The notes under the pieces: generated by a model | What the model was told of the DNA's origin: nothing | Database searches by the model: none | Seen by the model: only the letters and a program-made list of their open reading frames with translations | Part shown: piece by piece, positions 45,901-54,400 of the stretch | Layout: each line of letters opens with the position of its first letter | How positions within the stretch are numbered: position 1 is the stretch's first letter | Origin: CBDATG01 sp965200145 | GTDB taxonomy: Bacteria > Chloroflexota > Dehalococcoidia > Lucifugimonadales > Lucifugimonadaceae | Direction of reading: 5' to 3' | DNA length: 64,000 bases | Assembly: GCA_965200145.1 (NCBI GenBank) | Contig: CBDATG010000002.1 | Span: forward strand, 1,364,001-1,428,000 | Made by a program: the position numbers and the translations under genes

Positions 45901-48900
45901 GTCGGGTATTGGGCCTGGCCCGTTGGCTTGTACTGGTACTGGTACTTCGTTGCATCTGTAACGAGGTCCCATGACAGGTCCACGGTTCCGGCGGTTGTGC
46001 CGGACGACGCCGTGAAGTTCGGCGGGGCCGGGATGGCAGACGAAGTGGCAGTGCGGCCCACGGACATCGAGTTGCCGAACGTTGAGTTCCAGAGGAATCG
46101 CAGCTGGAAGTCGTAAGACGTGTTGGCTGTCAAGCCGGTCACAGTGATGCCGGTCTCGTTGTAGTGGTTCGCGTCGCTGTCGCCGACGCTTGTTCCGCCG
46201 TCATCGACGGGGTTCCAGGTCTCGGTTGACCACGCCGCGGTGGACGTGAGCTTGTAGCGGTACTGGAACTTGGACGCGGCGAGCGTCGACGCCGTCTGCT
46301 CGTCCCACGACAGCGTGACCGCGTTGACGGCATCGGTGGATGTAGCGGCGGTGAAGTTGACCGGTGCCTGCACGATTCCGGCGCGGATGCCAGTCTGCGT
46401 CGGGATGTAGTTCGTGTCTGGCCAGTTGTGTTCACCGGTGGTGTTGAACATCATCCTGACGTCGTACAGCTCGCCGGCGTTGAGCCCGGTGAGTTGGTGC
46501 GAGTCCGCGGTCTCGTCGGCGATGTTGATCCAGGCCACCCAAGCGTTGGCGGATGAGAGCTTGTAGCTGATGTGGAATCGGCGCCACGTCTCGGTGTACA
46601 CCGTCTGCTGCGTCCATGAGACGTCGATGGTTCCCGGTGCGGCGCCTGGGACGGCGGTCATACCTTGCGGATGGTATCCCGCGCGCACTTCGGACACCCT
46701 CGTAGCAGTACCCGTGGCTGTGCCGACGACGAAGCGCACTTCAACGTCGTATTGACGGTAAGAGGTAAGTGAGCCGATGGTGTATGAGCTCTCGTTGTAT
46801 GCGTGCGAGTCGGCGTCGGCGCTGCTGTCTGGCACATCCGTCCAGGTGCCCCACGCCGCGGCGCCTGTGAGCCTCCACCGGACCTGGTACTTGGCGGTGG
46901 CGGCTGTCACCGATGTCTGTGCAGTCCAAGCCACGTCGATCTGCTGCAACGTGACGCTCGTCGTGGCGGTGGCATCAGCCGCTGTCGGCACTGCCAACGG
47001 TGTTGCGGACACCGACCCGGATGATGCCGACGCGCCGCTCGCGTCCGACCAGTGGAACCGCAGCTCGAAGTCGTAAGCGGAGCCGCCTTCCAGGCCGGTG
47101 ACGGTGTACGTGTTTGTGGCGTGCGTCGAGCTGGGGATATCTGCCCAACCGAACGGGCTGGCAGCAGGATAGCTGTCGGCGGACTTCTTGAATCGCACCT
47201 GGTACTTCGCCTCGCTGTTCGTGGTGCCTGACTGGGCATCCCAGTTGAGCTGGACGGCGTTGTAGTCCGCCGTGGCACGCAGGCCGGTCGGCGCCGGCAC
47301 GGTGGAAGCCGTTGCCATGGCGCGCACCTCTGCCGATGCGCCGAGTGCTGTGGTCCAGAAAAAGCGCAGCTGCACATCGTTCTCGGCGCCGTTAGCAGCC
47401 GGGACGGTGGCACTGGACTCATCGTACGTGTGCGAGTTCGTGTCTGCGCCGTCGCCGATGTCTGTCCATCCCTCGTCGCCGGTCGTTGGCCAGGATTCGC
47501 TTGTGAGCTTTGTGCGGTACTGATGCTTTGAAGCCGCATTGGTGGATGCGGACTGTTGGTCCCAGGTGAGGTCTATCGCGCCTGCGACGGTGGATGACGT
47601 GGTTGCACGGAAGTTCGTTGGTGCCGGCACGATTCCAGCGCGGGCCCGCACCACCTCCAGGGACGGGATATGCGTGTAGTTAGTGCCGTCGGGGGTAAAG
47701 CTGACGACGATGTCGTACAGCACGCCGGGTTGCAGTCCGGTGTACTGGTAGCCTACCTCGTTGTGCGAGTCCGAGTCGGCATCTGCCTGGTCACCGATGT
47801 TGATCCATCCGCTTCCGCCTGCGGGCCAGTTCTGGGGCGCGAACTTGTTACGCGTGGCGAACTCTGCTGCCGCGGCCTGGTTGGCAGTCTGCAAGTCCCA
47901 GGAGACGTCTATCGTGCCGGGCGCGCTCCCGGTGCGCGCGGTGAGCCCGCGCGGTTGGTAGCCGGCGCGGATGCGGTTCACCCTTGAGAATGAGCCGGGG
48001 TTGTCGCCCACTTCCAGACGCACCTCGAAGTCGTAGAAACGTCGGGGAGAACCCAGGCCGGTCACCGTGTAGCCCGTCTCGTCGTGCGTGTCTGTGCCGG
48101 AATCAGTGCTGTCCGGGATGTCTGCCCATGTGCCCCATGCGGTTTCGTCGGTCGCCTTGTAGCGCACTTGGAACTTCGTCGTGGGGGTAGTGCGTGCAGT
48201 CTGCTGGTCCCAAGTGAGGTCGACGGAGCCCGGTACTGCGCTGGGAGTGGCAGCCAGGTTCGCCGGTGCGGCGATGCCGGCCGCCGGCGTTGCGGTAACC
48301 GAGGTGGCGGCAGACCAGCCGAATGTGTTGTCCCAGACGAAGCGCACCTCGAAGTCGTAGGAGACCGGATCGAGTGCTCTGACGGTGTGCGAGGTAGTTG
48401 CGTGTGTTGAGCTGGGTATGTCTGCCCATCCGAACTCGCCGGTGGCAGGCCAACTGTCTGCCGTCTTCTTGTGGCGCACCTGGTACCTGGCTTGCGCACC
48501 CTGCGCGTCGGTCTGCACATCCCAGCTGAGCGCGACGGCAGCTGGTTCGCTAGGTGTGGTGGATGCCATCAGGTTCTGAGGTGCGGGCACCGGGGCGGCG
48601 CGCGCCTTTGCGGTAGGTTGCGCGTGTTCGAAGTACCACCCGTCGCACACGTTTCCAGTGATCCGCATCTCGTACTCCCTGCCCGGCGTCAGCCCAGTCA
48701 GTGTGTAGCCCGTCGCGTTATGGTTGCCCGTGTTTGGCGGAATGGGTGGGATAGCACCGGACCAGCGGCCGGAACCAGTAGGCCAGGGGTCGCCGACGGC
48801 CCTGTGACTACGTATGAAATGACCCGCGGTCGCCCCACAGTCTTGCCGGGTCCATGAGACAATGATGGTGCCGGGTGTTGTGCCGGGTCTGGCTGTATAT

Positions 48901-51900
48901 CCTTTCGGCAAAAATCCCGAGATCACATTGGACACTCTGGTCGCAGGGCCGACGTTGGTGCCGATTACGTATCGCACTTCGACGTCAGTGCTCCAATTGG
49001 TCCGTTCCGCGTTGATGGTGAATTCGGTCTCGTCGTATGTGTGCATGTCCGCGTCGTTGCCGTCCGGGACGTCCGTCCAGGCGCCCCAGCCGGTCTTCGG
49101 CCAGTTCGTCCTACGCACCTGGAACCCGCCCGTCGTAACCACCGACTGCGCGTCCCAGGAGACGTCGATCCCATACGGGAGGTCGCCCGTCTCCGCTGTG
49201 ACACTTGTCAGGGTTGGGAATGCGGTCGGTGTTGCGGTGGCAGACCTGGCGGCGGAGGTGCCTACTGCCGGACTCCAGAGGAATCGCACCTCTACGTTGT
49301 ACGCCACTGCTTCCAGTCCGACCAACGTGTGCGAGGTAGAAGCGTGGCCAGAGCTAGGTATATCAGCCCAGCCCAAGCTGCCAGTGGTGGGCCAACTCTC
49401 GCTGGCCTTCTTGTATCGCACCTGGTACTTCGCACTGGAGCCGGTCGTTGCCGACTGCGCGGGCCAGCTGAGTGCGATGGATGCGGCGCCGGCGGTTGCG
49501 GTTAGCGAGGTTGGTCTAGCTACGGCGTTAGTGGTCACTGACGCTGACGCGGCGGCACCCGGTCCCACGCCGACCAATCGCAATTCGACTTCGATAGTTG
49601 AGTTGTTGCGTGAGCTGAAGGTGTAGCCGGTGGTGCCTGATCCTGAGCCTGGTATGTCTGCCCAACCACCGTTCTCTGGCCAGCTGGTGCCAGACACGCG
49701 GTGTCGGTACTCGTAGTGTGTCCCGCTCACAGTCACTGCCGACTGCAAGGTCCAGGACAGGGTGATTCGTCCTGGACCGGTTGCGGCGGTTGCATTCAAG
49801 CCGGCCGGCGCCGCGATGCCCGTCTTCGACTGCGTCGCCATGCCTGCAGCTCCTGCGCCGATGGCTTCACTCCAGAAGAAGCGCACCTCGAAGTTGTAGG
49901 AGCCGGATTCTAGGTCTGTGACGCTGTACCCGTTTGTGGAGTGCGAAGAGTTGGGTATGTCTGCCCAGCCCAAGCTGCCAGTCGCCGGGTAGCTCTCGGC
50001 CGCTTTCTTGTAGCGCAGCTGATACTTGGCTTCCGTGTTGGTCGTTGCAGTCTGCTGCATCCAGGACAGCGTCACGGCGCCTTGTGCGGCGGTCGCCGTA
50101 ATGGCAGGCGCTGCCACTGCGCCCGTCGTACCAGTGGCGGTTACGGCTGCGGATGTCCTGACAGCATTGTTCCAACGGAAGCGCAGTGCCACCTCGACAC
50201 TGCGGTTGTTCAGCAACCCCGTGAGTGTGTGTCCAGTGTCGGAGTGCGTGCTGCCGGCGATATCTGCCCATTGCGTCCAAGCGCCGCCGGTGTATCTGTA
50301 GCGGAGTTCGTATCCCGCCTGGCCATCTGACGTTGCCGTCTGCGTTGCCCATGACAGCGTGAGCGCGCCGGCAGTGCCGGCAGTTGCGGTGAACGTCGTC
50401 GGAGCCGGCACTGCCGTCGCAGTACCGGTGGTACCCGCGGGGGATAGCGGACCGTCAGTGTCGTTCGGGAGCAGACGCACTTGTATGTCGTACTCCACGC
50501 CGCCGCGCAGCCCGGTAAGCATGTAGCCCGTCTCGTTGTGCGCATCGGTGTCAGAATCGCCGCCGGTGCCGGTGCTATCTGGCACGTCTATCCACTCTGC
50601 ACCTGCCCATGCCGCGCCCCTCGGCTTGCGACGCACCTGGAACCTCGTCTGAGCGTGTGTAAACGCCATCTGGCGCATCCAGGTCAGGCTGATCGTTCCC
50701 GGATCAGTGCCACTGCTGGCGGACAGCGATGACGGTACGGTATACGCAGCGGCGGTCGCGGCTGCCCTGTTTGTGAAGTAGTCGGCACCCGCGTCGGCAT
50801 CGGTGTCATCGATGCCGCCAACGAGCTGCACGTTGTATGTAGCGCCGGCAGTGAGCTCTGTGCCGGCGATGGTATGTCTGGTCCCCGCGCCGGCAGACCG
50901 CCAGGCACCGTAGACAGTTGCGGACGACAGTTTGTAGCGGTAGAAGTACTCGGCGACAGAGTGCCCCGACGGCAGGTCAGACAGTCTCACGGCGGTCCAG
51001 TTGAGTGTGATGAATCCGGCCGCGGTGGTGCTGGTCACGGCGGTGAAACCTGAGAGCCAGTTGGCAGGCGTCGTCGTGGCAGTGCCATCTATGGGCGCAC
51101 TCGGCGGGCCAGTCGTCGTGATGACTCGCAGCTGCACTGTGTATCCGACTCCCGATTCGGGTGCGGCGGCGGTTACCGACTTGGCGCCGCTGGCTAGCGT
51201 GATCGGTGCTATCAGCCACGGCGTCCAGGCATCGGACGCTGTTGGCCGGGATCGCAGCTGGTACGATACGAATGACGCGCTGGCGGTGTGCGTCCAATCT
51301 GCCCTAACAGTGCCGCGTGACCCGCTTGTGCTGATGCCGGGAGCCGACGCGGCGGTGTCGGCTGACTTGTGCGGCGGCGACCAGTGCGCCTGCAAGTAGC
51401 AGTCCGGAGTACCGCCGCCAACGTAGTCATAGCGGTCCGGGCCTGTAGTCCCGGCGCAGGATGTGACAGTCCCCGGCTGGTAGCCCGTCTCAGCCGTTGC
51501 GGCGGCAGAACCGGCAAGCGTGGTGGCGTAGAAAGACGTGCGATTAACACCAATGTCTACGTTCGCGATGCTGGAGTTCGCGGCATCCATGGCGGTCAGT
51601 ATCGCCTGGCGCAGTGTCGCATCCGCCGTTGAACCGGTGTACGGGACAATGTTGTCTCTGATGCCCGTGAGTATCTTTGCGGTGTAGTGATGCTCAGTGA
51701 CGGTGTTGCCGGCGAGGTGCAGCCCGAGCCCGGGCGTGAACTCGGAGCCGACGCGTCCGAGGTTGTTGAGCCGCTCAAACCAGCGAATGTTGATGCGTGT
51801 CAAGGCGTTGTCGGACAGGTCCAAGCCGTTCAGGTGCGACAGAGGGTCGAAGACGCGTCCTGACAGGCCGGTATCGGTCAGGCTGTTGCCTGCGAGTTGC

Positions 51901-53621
51901 AGCGAGTTGCCAGTCGTCTCAGTGACCGCGGCGACACCTTCGAAGAGGTCTGGCGGCAGCGAGGTGAGCTCATTCTGGCTCAGGTCAAGCCAGCGCAGCG
52001 GTATACCGTGGAACAGGCGCGGCGGAAGCGACTCGAGCGCATTGCCCGACAGGTCGAAGTGCGCGGCGTTCGGGAGGTACGCGAAGTCGTTGTGGTCAAG
52101 TGTTGTCAGCTTTGGCGATTCGGGGAATGTCCTGTCAGGTCGCAGGTTGAAGGGATGCGCCGCGCTGGTGACGACCAGGTCTGTTAAGTTTGTGATGCTG
52201 ACCTCTTGCGTGTCGGTGGAAGATTGGCACGGCGAGAGCGCCATCACCGCGGCGGGTGTCGTAGCGACTCCGGTGCGTCTCACGTTGTCCTTGAGGTGGC
52301 GGATGATCTCGTTTGCAACGGCGAGGTTGCGGGTGCATAGGTTGACGGTAGCGGCACCGGAGAGGCTCCTGTCCGGCGGGAGTGTTCGGTCGTGTCCCCA
52401 AGCCTTCAAGGTTGGATACTGGGTCTCATCGCCGAATTCCCAGAAGTCAGTGCGCGGTCCGACTTCACCTAGTCGGTTGCCGTTGGCATCGTAGTCGTCC
52501 CAATGTTCGAACGGTCCTGAGTATCCGGTCGGCGCCTTGAGCTGTGCGGCGGATCTGGTGTACAGCGCGTTCTCGGTGCCGCTGGCAGACTGCCACGCCC
52601 GCTGGGTGTTGTTGTCTCTGCTGTTGTCGCCGTAGCAGTTCTCAAGCTGCGTGCCGCTCCCAACGGAGTGGGCGATCAGGCCCTTGTCCTTACCACCATT
52701 AAGGGTGTGGAGGGCATCGATGTCGCCAGAGAAGTAGCTGTTGACGCAACGCGCCTGGTTGTCGCCGTTCTGCGCCTGGAAATTCGATACCAGACCACCG
52801 ACTGTGTTACCCCCGACAGAGCCTGAGAGGTCGGTGTCCCAACCATTGACGTACGAGTGGGCGATGAGCCCAGCGTAGGTGGCCCCCGTCTGGACCGATA
52901 CGGCGAATGCGGCGTTTGAATTTCGGCCTACAATGCCGTCCTGCAAGTAGCTGCCGATGATTTTGCCTCGCAACAGTACGGTCATCGCCGCGTTGTGACC
53001 GTCTTCCAGGTCCACCCTCGCGCCGTGGATCCCCAGCCCTTCCACCGAAGCCTGCGGCTCGATGATGGCGATGAACGCAGCGCGACTCTGGGCAGTAAAG
53101 AATTGCCTCCGAACGTTCGGTCCGTTGTAGACGCGGAAGCCGTTGCCGACCAGCCGGGTGTTGAAACCCTCCCAATTCGCATTCGCTCCCGTCTTGCCAA
53201 TCGGATTCCATACGCCGCTGGCATCGATGTCGGCGATCAGCTCGTAGCCGATGCAGGATGCCACATCATCGGTAGCAGGATCGTTGTCGTGGTCGCGCGG
53301 CGGACACCCAGCGCCAGGCATCGCGTTAGGGAACGATGTTACCCAATTGGCGGAAATTCCCTTAAAACTGCCGCGATTCTCCGGCGTGCCGTCGCCGTTC
53401 AGGTCGTAGTGGATCGCCTGCAGCTGATTCCGAGTGCGGACTTCAATGAGCCCATCGTTGTCCAAGTCGTAGTCGACCAACGGCGCAGTCTGCGCGCGCG
53501 AAGGCGACACGTCTCCCAAAAAGAAGACGCCAACAAGCAAGGCCGCCGCACAGATTAGTACTAGTCTACGAAAAACTGGGGGGGGCACGGGGATGTCATG
53601 ATCAAGCGCAAAGCGTTCCAT
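39927..53621 (-). CDS. Giant secreted fibronectin type III repeat protein with surface anchor
   Basis: About 4,560 residues from the ATG at 53621 (an in-frame GTG at 53636 is possible). It begins with a signal peptide (RRLVLICAAALLVGVFFLGD, cleavage likely after SRAQ), then DYDLDNDGLIEVRTRNQLQA and GLUG-like repeats, a leucine-rich region (LYLSGNALESLPPRLFHG-type repeats near residues 510-660) and about 33 FN3 domains, each with a W in the first strand and Y/F-V-R near the end. An Ig-like domain (VRAGDTIALTVDIYDG) and a ZU5-like segment (ITVTAPAGAIPDRTVVGIGA) follow. A Thr/Pro stretch, a hydrophobic helix and Arg residues end the protein like a sorting or anchoring tail. It probably acts in adhesion. 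The last codons lie in a palindromic element. Confidence 0.9.
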   Translation of the reverse strand: MERFALDHDIPVPPPVFRRLVLICAAALLVGVFFLGDVSPSRAQTAPLVDYDLDNDGLIEVRTRNQLQAIHYDLNGDGTPENRGSFKGISANWVTSFPNAMPGAGCPPRDHDNDPATDDVASCIGYELIADIDASGVWNPIGKTGANANWEGFNTRLVGNGFRVYNGPNVRRQFFTAQSRAAFIAIIEPQASVEGLGIHGARVDLEDGHNAAMTVLLRGKIIGSYLQDGIVGRNSNAAFAVSVQTGATYAGLIAHSYVNGWDTDLSGSVGGNTVGGLVSNFQAQNGDNQARCVNSYFSGDIDALHTLNGGKDKGLIAHSVGSGTQLENCYGDNSRDNNTQRAWQSASGTENALYTRSAAQLKAPTGYSGPFEHWDDYDANGNRLGEVGPRTDFWEFGDETQYPTLKAWGHDRTLPPDRSLSGAATVNLCTRNLAVANEIIRHLKDNVRRTGVATTPAAVMALSPCQSSTDTQEVSITNLTDLVVTSAAHPFNLRPDRTFPESPKLTTLDHNDFAYLPNAAHFDLSGNALESLPPRLFHGIPLRWLDLSQNELTSLPPDLFEGVAAVTETTGNSLQLAGNSLTDTGLSGRVFDPLSHLNGLDLSDNALTRINIRWFERLNNLGRVGSEFTPGLGLHLAGNTVTEHHYTAKILTGIRDNIVPYTGSTADATLRQAILTAMDAANSSIANVDIGVNRTSFYATTLAGSAAATAETGYQPGTVTSCAGTTGPDRYDYVGGGTPDCYLQAHWSPPHKSADTAASAPGISTSGSRGTVRADWTHTASASFVSYQLRSRPTASDAWTPWLIAPITLASGAKSVTAAAPESGVGYTVQLRVITTTGPPSAPIDGTATTTPANWLSGFTAVTSTTAAGFITLNWTAVRLSDLPSGHSVAEYFYRYKLSSATVYGAWRSAGAGTRHTIAGTELTAGATYNVQLVGGIDDTDADAGADYFTNRAAATAAAYTVPSSLSASSGTDPGTISLTWMRQMAFTHAQTRFQVRRKPRGAAWAGAEWIDVPDSTGTGGDSDTDAHNETGYMLTGLRGGVEYDIQVRLLPNDTDGPLSPAGTTGTATAVPAPTTFTATAGTAGALTLSWATQTATSDGQAGYELRYRYTGGAWTQWADIAGSTHSDTGHTLTGLLNNRSVEVALRFRWNNAVRTSAAVTATGTTGAVAAPAITATAAQGAVTLSWMQQTATTNTEAKYQLRYKKAAESYPATGSLGWADIPNSSHSTNGYSVTDLESGSYNFEVRFFWSEAIGAGAAGMATQSKTGIAAPAGLNATAATGPGRITLSWTLQSAVTVSGTHYEYRHRVSGTSWPENGGWADIPGSGSGTTGYTFSSRNNSTIEVELRLVGVGPGAAASASVTTNAVARPTSLTATAGAASIALSWPAQSATTGSSAKYQVRYKKASESWPTTGSLGWADIPSSGHASTSHTLVGLEAVAYNVEVRFLWSPAVGTSAARSATATPTAFPTLTSVTAETGDLPYGIDVSWDAQSVVTTGGFQVRRTNWPKTGWGAWTDVPDGNDADMHTYDETEFTINAERTNWSTDVEVRYVIGTNVGPATRVSNVISGFLPKGYTARPGTTPGTIIVSWTRQDCGATAGHFIRSHRAVGDPWPTGSGRWSGAIPPIPPNTGNHNATGYTLTGLTPGREYEMRITGNVCDGWYFEHAQPTAKARAAPVPAPQNLMASTTPSEPAAVALSWDVQTDAQGAQARYQVRHKKTADSWPATGEFGWADIPSSTHATTSHTVRALDPVSYDFEVRFVWDNTFGWSAATSVTATPAAGIAAPANLAATPSAVPGSVDLTWDQQTARTTPTTKFQVRYKATDETAWGTWADIPDSTDSGTDTHDETGYTVTGLGSPRRFYDFEVRLEVGDNPGSFSRVNRIRAGYQPRGLTARTGSAPGTIDVSWDLQTANQAAAAEFATRNKFAPQNWPAGGSGWINIGDQADADSDSHNEVGYQYTGLQPGVLYDIVVSFTPDGTNYTHIPSLEVVRARAGIVPAPTNFRATTSSTVAGAIDLTWDQQSASTNAASKHQYRTKLTSESWPTTGDEGWTDIGDGADTNSHTYDESSATVPAANGAENDVQLRFFWTTALGASAEVRAMATASTVPAPTGLRATADYNAVQLNWDAQSGTTNSEAKYQVRFKKSADSYPAASPFGWADIPSSTHATNTYTVTGLEGGSAYDFELRFHWSDASGASASSGSVSATPLAVPTAADATATTSVTLQQIDVAWTAQTSVTAATAKYQVRWRLTGAAAWGTWTDVPDSSADADSHAYNESSYTIGSLTSYRQYDVEVRFVVGTATGTATRVSEVRAGYHPQGMTAVPGAAPGTIDVSWTQQTVYTETWRRFHISYKLSSANAWVAWINIADETADSHQLTGLNAGELYDVRMMFNTTGEHNWPDTNYIPTQTGIRAGIVQAPVNFTAATSTDAVNAVTLSWDEQTASTLAASKFQYRYKLTSTAAWSTETWNPVDDGGTSVGDSDANHYNETGITVTGLTANTSYDFQLRFLWNSTFGNSMSVGRTATSSAIPAPPNFTASSGTTAGTVDLSWDLVTDATKYQYQYKPTGQAQYPTSGSGVWTDVPDSASDGLANESSLTVTGLSVGASFDFQVRAHTASSNGPAAAEQTATAQTQAPPTGLTATAGTNPGEITISWTAPSATPATHTGFEFRYKRTAQGTYPSSWTDVPDSGSNGRSDETSYTISSLWAGVSYDIQIRAESNDGPSTPGMGTTATATAQVVAAPTSFGATRGSDPGEIDLTWNVLASSGLPSTPGTPAVSDAVVRYEYRTKTTASSNWSNWAQVPDQDDPADGQADETAYTITGLTAYTAYDVELRAAIHDNDEGTATTAEYYSSSASDTNTRSGLAVPDDPQATGGTNPGEISITWVAQMTFGSTFTDAKYQIRYKLATASFPAASPFGWADISGSSRTTFTTTLSGLMNRQLYDIELRFLPSSSLTSAAAKFQGTPTAVPTPTTFRAVTSLSAAGAVDLSWDAQMDSTDSSSQHQYRIKADGTAWPSTATMGWTDIGDSDDTNSHTYDEDAFTVTGLSAGTLYDVELRFFWTTAIGASAAATATATASAIPAPPNFSATSGSVTDTVDLSWGTVSGITKFQYRYREDTSGSSYTDWADIPDSGTNGLADETAYTVTSLTGGSTYNFELRAHTAANTFGPVSTASARAQPQSPPTSYTASTGTNPGEIDLAWTVPTGGTHTGFQYRHKRTGQADSAYILWQDVPDSASDGRSNETSYTITSLWAGVGYTVQIRAQSGSGASEPGASTTATATAKEVAAPTTLNTTIGDGPGEIDITWTALATSGLPTGDAVVQYQYRTKLPSASWPTTAPLGWNNIPAANTTSHTITGLSAYTLYDIQLRGAIDDGSDTTGEPPKVANYHSEAVSATNARSGLARPANLRAAGGTAPGSLSLTWDAQTAITTGFSAAKYQVRSRLATATSWPSGGGWTDIASSGLTTASHTLTDLMNGRQYDVEVRFVPSSSLMSAARSVRGTTTVVTVPAGFSASTSTDTAGAIRITWTAQTATSGSEAKYQYRRKAVADQWPTSGDMGWTDIGDGSDADSNAYNENSLTFTGLTAGVSYHVELRFHWSNAVGASAATSTLTARASNVPIPGSFTASSGSDVGEIDLSWSAVTNATYEFRYKLAATANYPTSGAGYWASAGSGTSYTITGLTARSSYHVQLRAVVSGSSSQPTPTRTAQAQTTPGPANLTFSHGPNPGDIKIDWARPALPAPVTHYEFRYKLETAATYPSSGAGHWAEVPDSGDTGTLQSDETTYTISGLQAGKSYHVQVRVFANQAIQYSLPQLETQTARPVPPPTSFTASGGTNPGEVNLGWTAPTGVTILRYELRHRLGTTGAWSSWTSAGTATTYTYTTLLAGMPRTFEVRAVMQTVGASAAVSTTGTPTPVPTPASFTATTGVFPGEIDISWMAVTGATSYEYRYRLSSLSADPWPAAEGWTSVAATMTPSTTITLLDEGAAYTVEVRAAITNVGKSTMVARGTASARGATFMDQRANVPARHAAYDVDAAAIPGRIAIDLPGGTDPFIYRHRTVNPGQWSRWFKVTPQASQNQFLIPGLRPGVEYEIQVRAYTGMATGFTLPLTKKAQAAPLVAAEDFTAGESSGVILLQWSSPALYTPDYYEYRTKPTGTQTWSEWIRVDHEGDRGSTQRRWVTGLESGISHDFELRMQTGAGPSPVASSAGSARLRIAEVHSIRPTVREVSVRAGDTIALTVDIYDGQEVLDNSIPGKPGSKLVFRWEDKLADGSTGSAGGTFATPNNGRRVTYTAPSSPGRYIVTAEAQPDGVCTSHHEGAAEITDAEREQCTATFTIRVSGIPAVQAPRPDPVDPTGAIPTSMTDDKGGTYTVFTPTKGGTFTGDDITVTAPAGAIPDRTVVGIGAAVSDIPTPDPVPGATMSLAGSYYDINAVADTGEPPIPSYTLNEPATACLPFPQEFRADLTNVVVVQRKSTGDLSILSTKIRSNAGDLTVCGTLTQLPATIAVARLGLVPAPTQTTPTTPADTPDTGATAPGYTLLLLTLLTGLVVLTGISRIRRIIL
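42720..46377 (-). repeat. Five-domain super-repeat within the FN3 array
   Basis: On the minus strand, the domain group beginning near 46377 (VQAPVNF) recurs with the same order near 44715 (VPTPTTF) and begins again near 43103 (VTVPAGF). Matching members include APPNF, PPTGL/PPTSY, VAAPTSF/VAAPTTL with L-A-x-SGLP, and LAVPDDP/LARPANL. The period is about 1.6 kb. This indicates expansion by duplication of five-domain blocks rather than single domains. Confidence 0.75.
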
Positions 53622-53672
53622 CCTGGCTATTTCCACAAGCAGTAAGACACGTCAATCCGACGCTGCGCACGC

Positions 53673-53678
53673 ATTATA
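53673..53678 (-). promoter_or_regulatory. -10 box (TATAAT) of the giant FN3 gene
   Basis: Perfect TATAAT on the minus strand about 50 nt before the ATG at 53621. The -35 region falls in palindromic copy B and is poor (TTGCTT about 19 nt upstream). It could also drive from another start within the repeats. Confidence 0.4.
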
Positions 53679-53787
53679 TAACAAGGATCCACAAGATAAG
53701 CAAGAACAATCCCGCAACATCCTGCAATATCCTGCCTATCCCTGTTACGCCCTTGTTATCCTGGCCTATCCTGCCAATCCCTGTTAA
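53679..53787. repeat. Palindromic element, copy B (compound)
   Basis: Begins TAACAAGGAT and holds repeated ATCCTG and CCTATCCCTGTTA half-sites, ending CCAATCCCTGTTAA. Two half-elements appear fused. Confidence 0.65.
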
Positions 53788-53790
53788 CCA

Positions 53791-53987
53791 CCCGTAGGGG
53801 CGGTTCGTGAACCGCCCACGACCGCGCGCGGCCAGGAATTCACAGGGATGCACAGGATAGGCCAGGATAAGGGGGTTTGCTATCCTGCAATATCCTGCGT
53901 ATCCGTGTTGACGTCGTCTGTGATCGTTGCATCTCTGAGGCGTTGAGATGGACGGGTCGTGGGCGGTTCACGAACCGCCCCTACGGG
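53791..53987. repeat. 33-nt perfect inverted repeats bounding a 197-nt element
   Basis: 53791-53823 and 53955-53987 are exact reverse complements. Each holds the palindromic core GGCGGTTCGTGAACCGCC. They flank a palindromic AGGAT-type unit (copy C). The arrangement resembles a MITE. The GTAGGGGCGG...CCGCCC pattern is common in Chloroflexota-type genomes by my recollection. Confidence 0.8.
53832..53910. repeat. Palindromic element, copy C
   Basis: Arms with CACAGGGATGCACAGGATAG on one side and TATCCTGC...ATCCGTGTT on the other, centred near 53878. Confidence 0.7.
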
Positions 53988-54009
53988 GGTCTTGGCCGGT
54001 GAACGACGC

Positions 54010-54083
54010 GAATTCACAGGATAAGCAAGATAGGGGCAGGATAAGGGGGGATAATCCTGCTGTATCCTGTGCATCCCTGTTAG
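54010..54083. repeat. Palindromic element, copy D
   Basis: Begins AATTCACAGGATAAGC and ends ATCCTGTGCATCCCTGTTA. It directly precedes the first HigBA promoter-like box. Confidence 0.7.
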
Positions 54084-54091
54084 TCTTGTGT

Positions 54092-54097
54092 TAGCGT
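54092..54097 (+). promoter_or_regulatory. -10 box (TAGCGT) for higB copy 1
   Basis: TAGCGT lies 7 nt before the GTG start. The 20 nt around it, GTTAGTCTTGTGTTAGCGTT, is also found before the second higB, at the same spacing. Confidence 0.45.
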
Positions 54098-54104
54098 TGT
54101 AGGT

Positions 54105-54398
54105 GTGCGTATAAACAATCCAGAGGTTCTCGAGGAGTTCATGAGGCGTCACCGTGAAGCAACCGACGCTGTCCTGCGTTGGAAGAGGCGTGTGCGTAGC
54201 ACGGATTGGCGCACGCCGCATGATGCCCTCCGGCTTGTGTCAGGAGGTATCAACCTAGGGCGCAACCGTCTTCGTTTCAAGATCATGGGCAACCGTTATC
54301 GGCTTGTGGCGAAGGTGGATTACGTTGCGGGGACCGTGGAAGTGCGCTTCGTTAGCACGCATGGGCAGTACGACGATATCAACGCGCAGGAGGTTTGA
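54105..54398 (+). CDS. higB: HigB-family toxin, copy 1
   Basis: A GTG-started, 97-residue basic protein with the HigB family layout: RINNPEVLEEFMRRHREATD at the N-terminus, WRTPHDALRLVSG, NRLRFKIMGNRYRLVAKVDY and VRFVSTHGQYDDINAQEV. Relatives are ribosome-dependent or free mRNA interferases of the RelE superfamily. The gene precedes its antitoxin, the usual order for HigBA, and its stop is just 2 nt before the antitoxin ATG. Confidence 0.88.
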   Translation: MRINNPEVLEEFMRRHREATDAVLRWKRRVRSTDWRTPHDALRLVSGGINLGRNRLRFKIMGNRYRLVAKVDYVAGTVEVRFVSTHGQYDDINAQEV

Positions 54399-54400
54399 AC

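Larger units (their letters stand above)
53637..54104. other. 468-nt repeat-rich gap
   Basis: No gene. It contains the promoter of the giant gene, palindromic copies B, C and D, and a pair of 33-nt inverted repeats, listed separately. Confidence 0.8.

Noticed and set aside
40019..53558. Many long plus-strand ORFs, up to 344 residues, opposite the giant FN3 gene
   Set aside because: They follow the periodic codon pattern of the minus-strand repeats, have Arg/Ala/Gly-rich composition, no ribosome sites and no family motifs.
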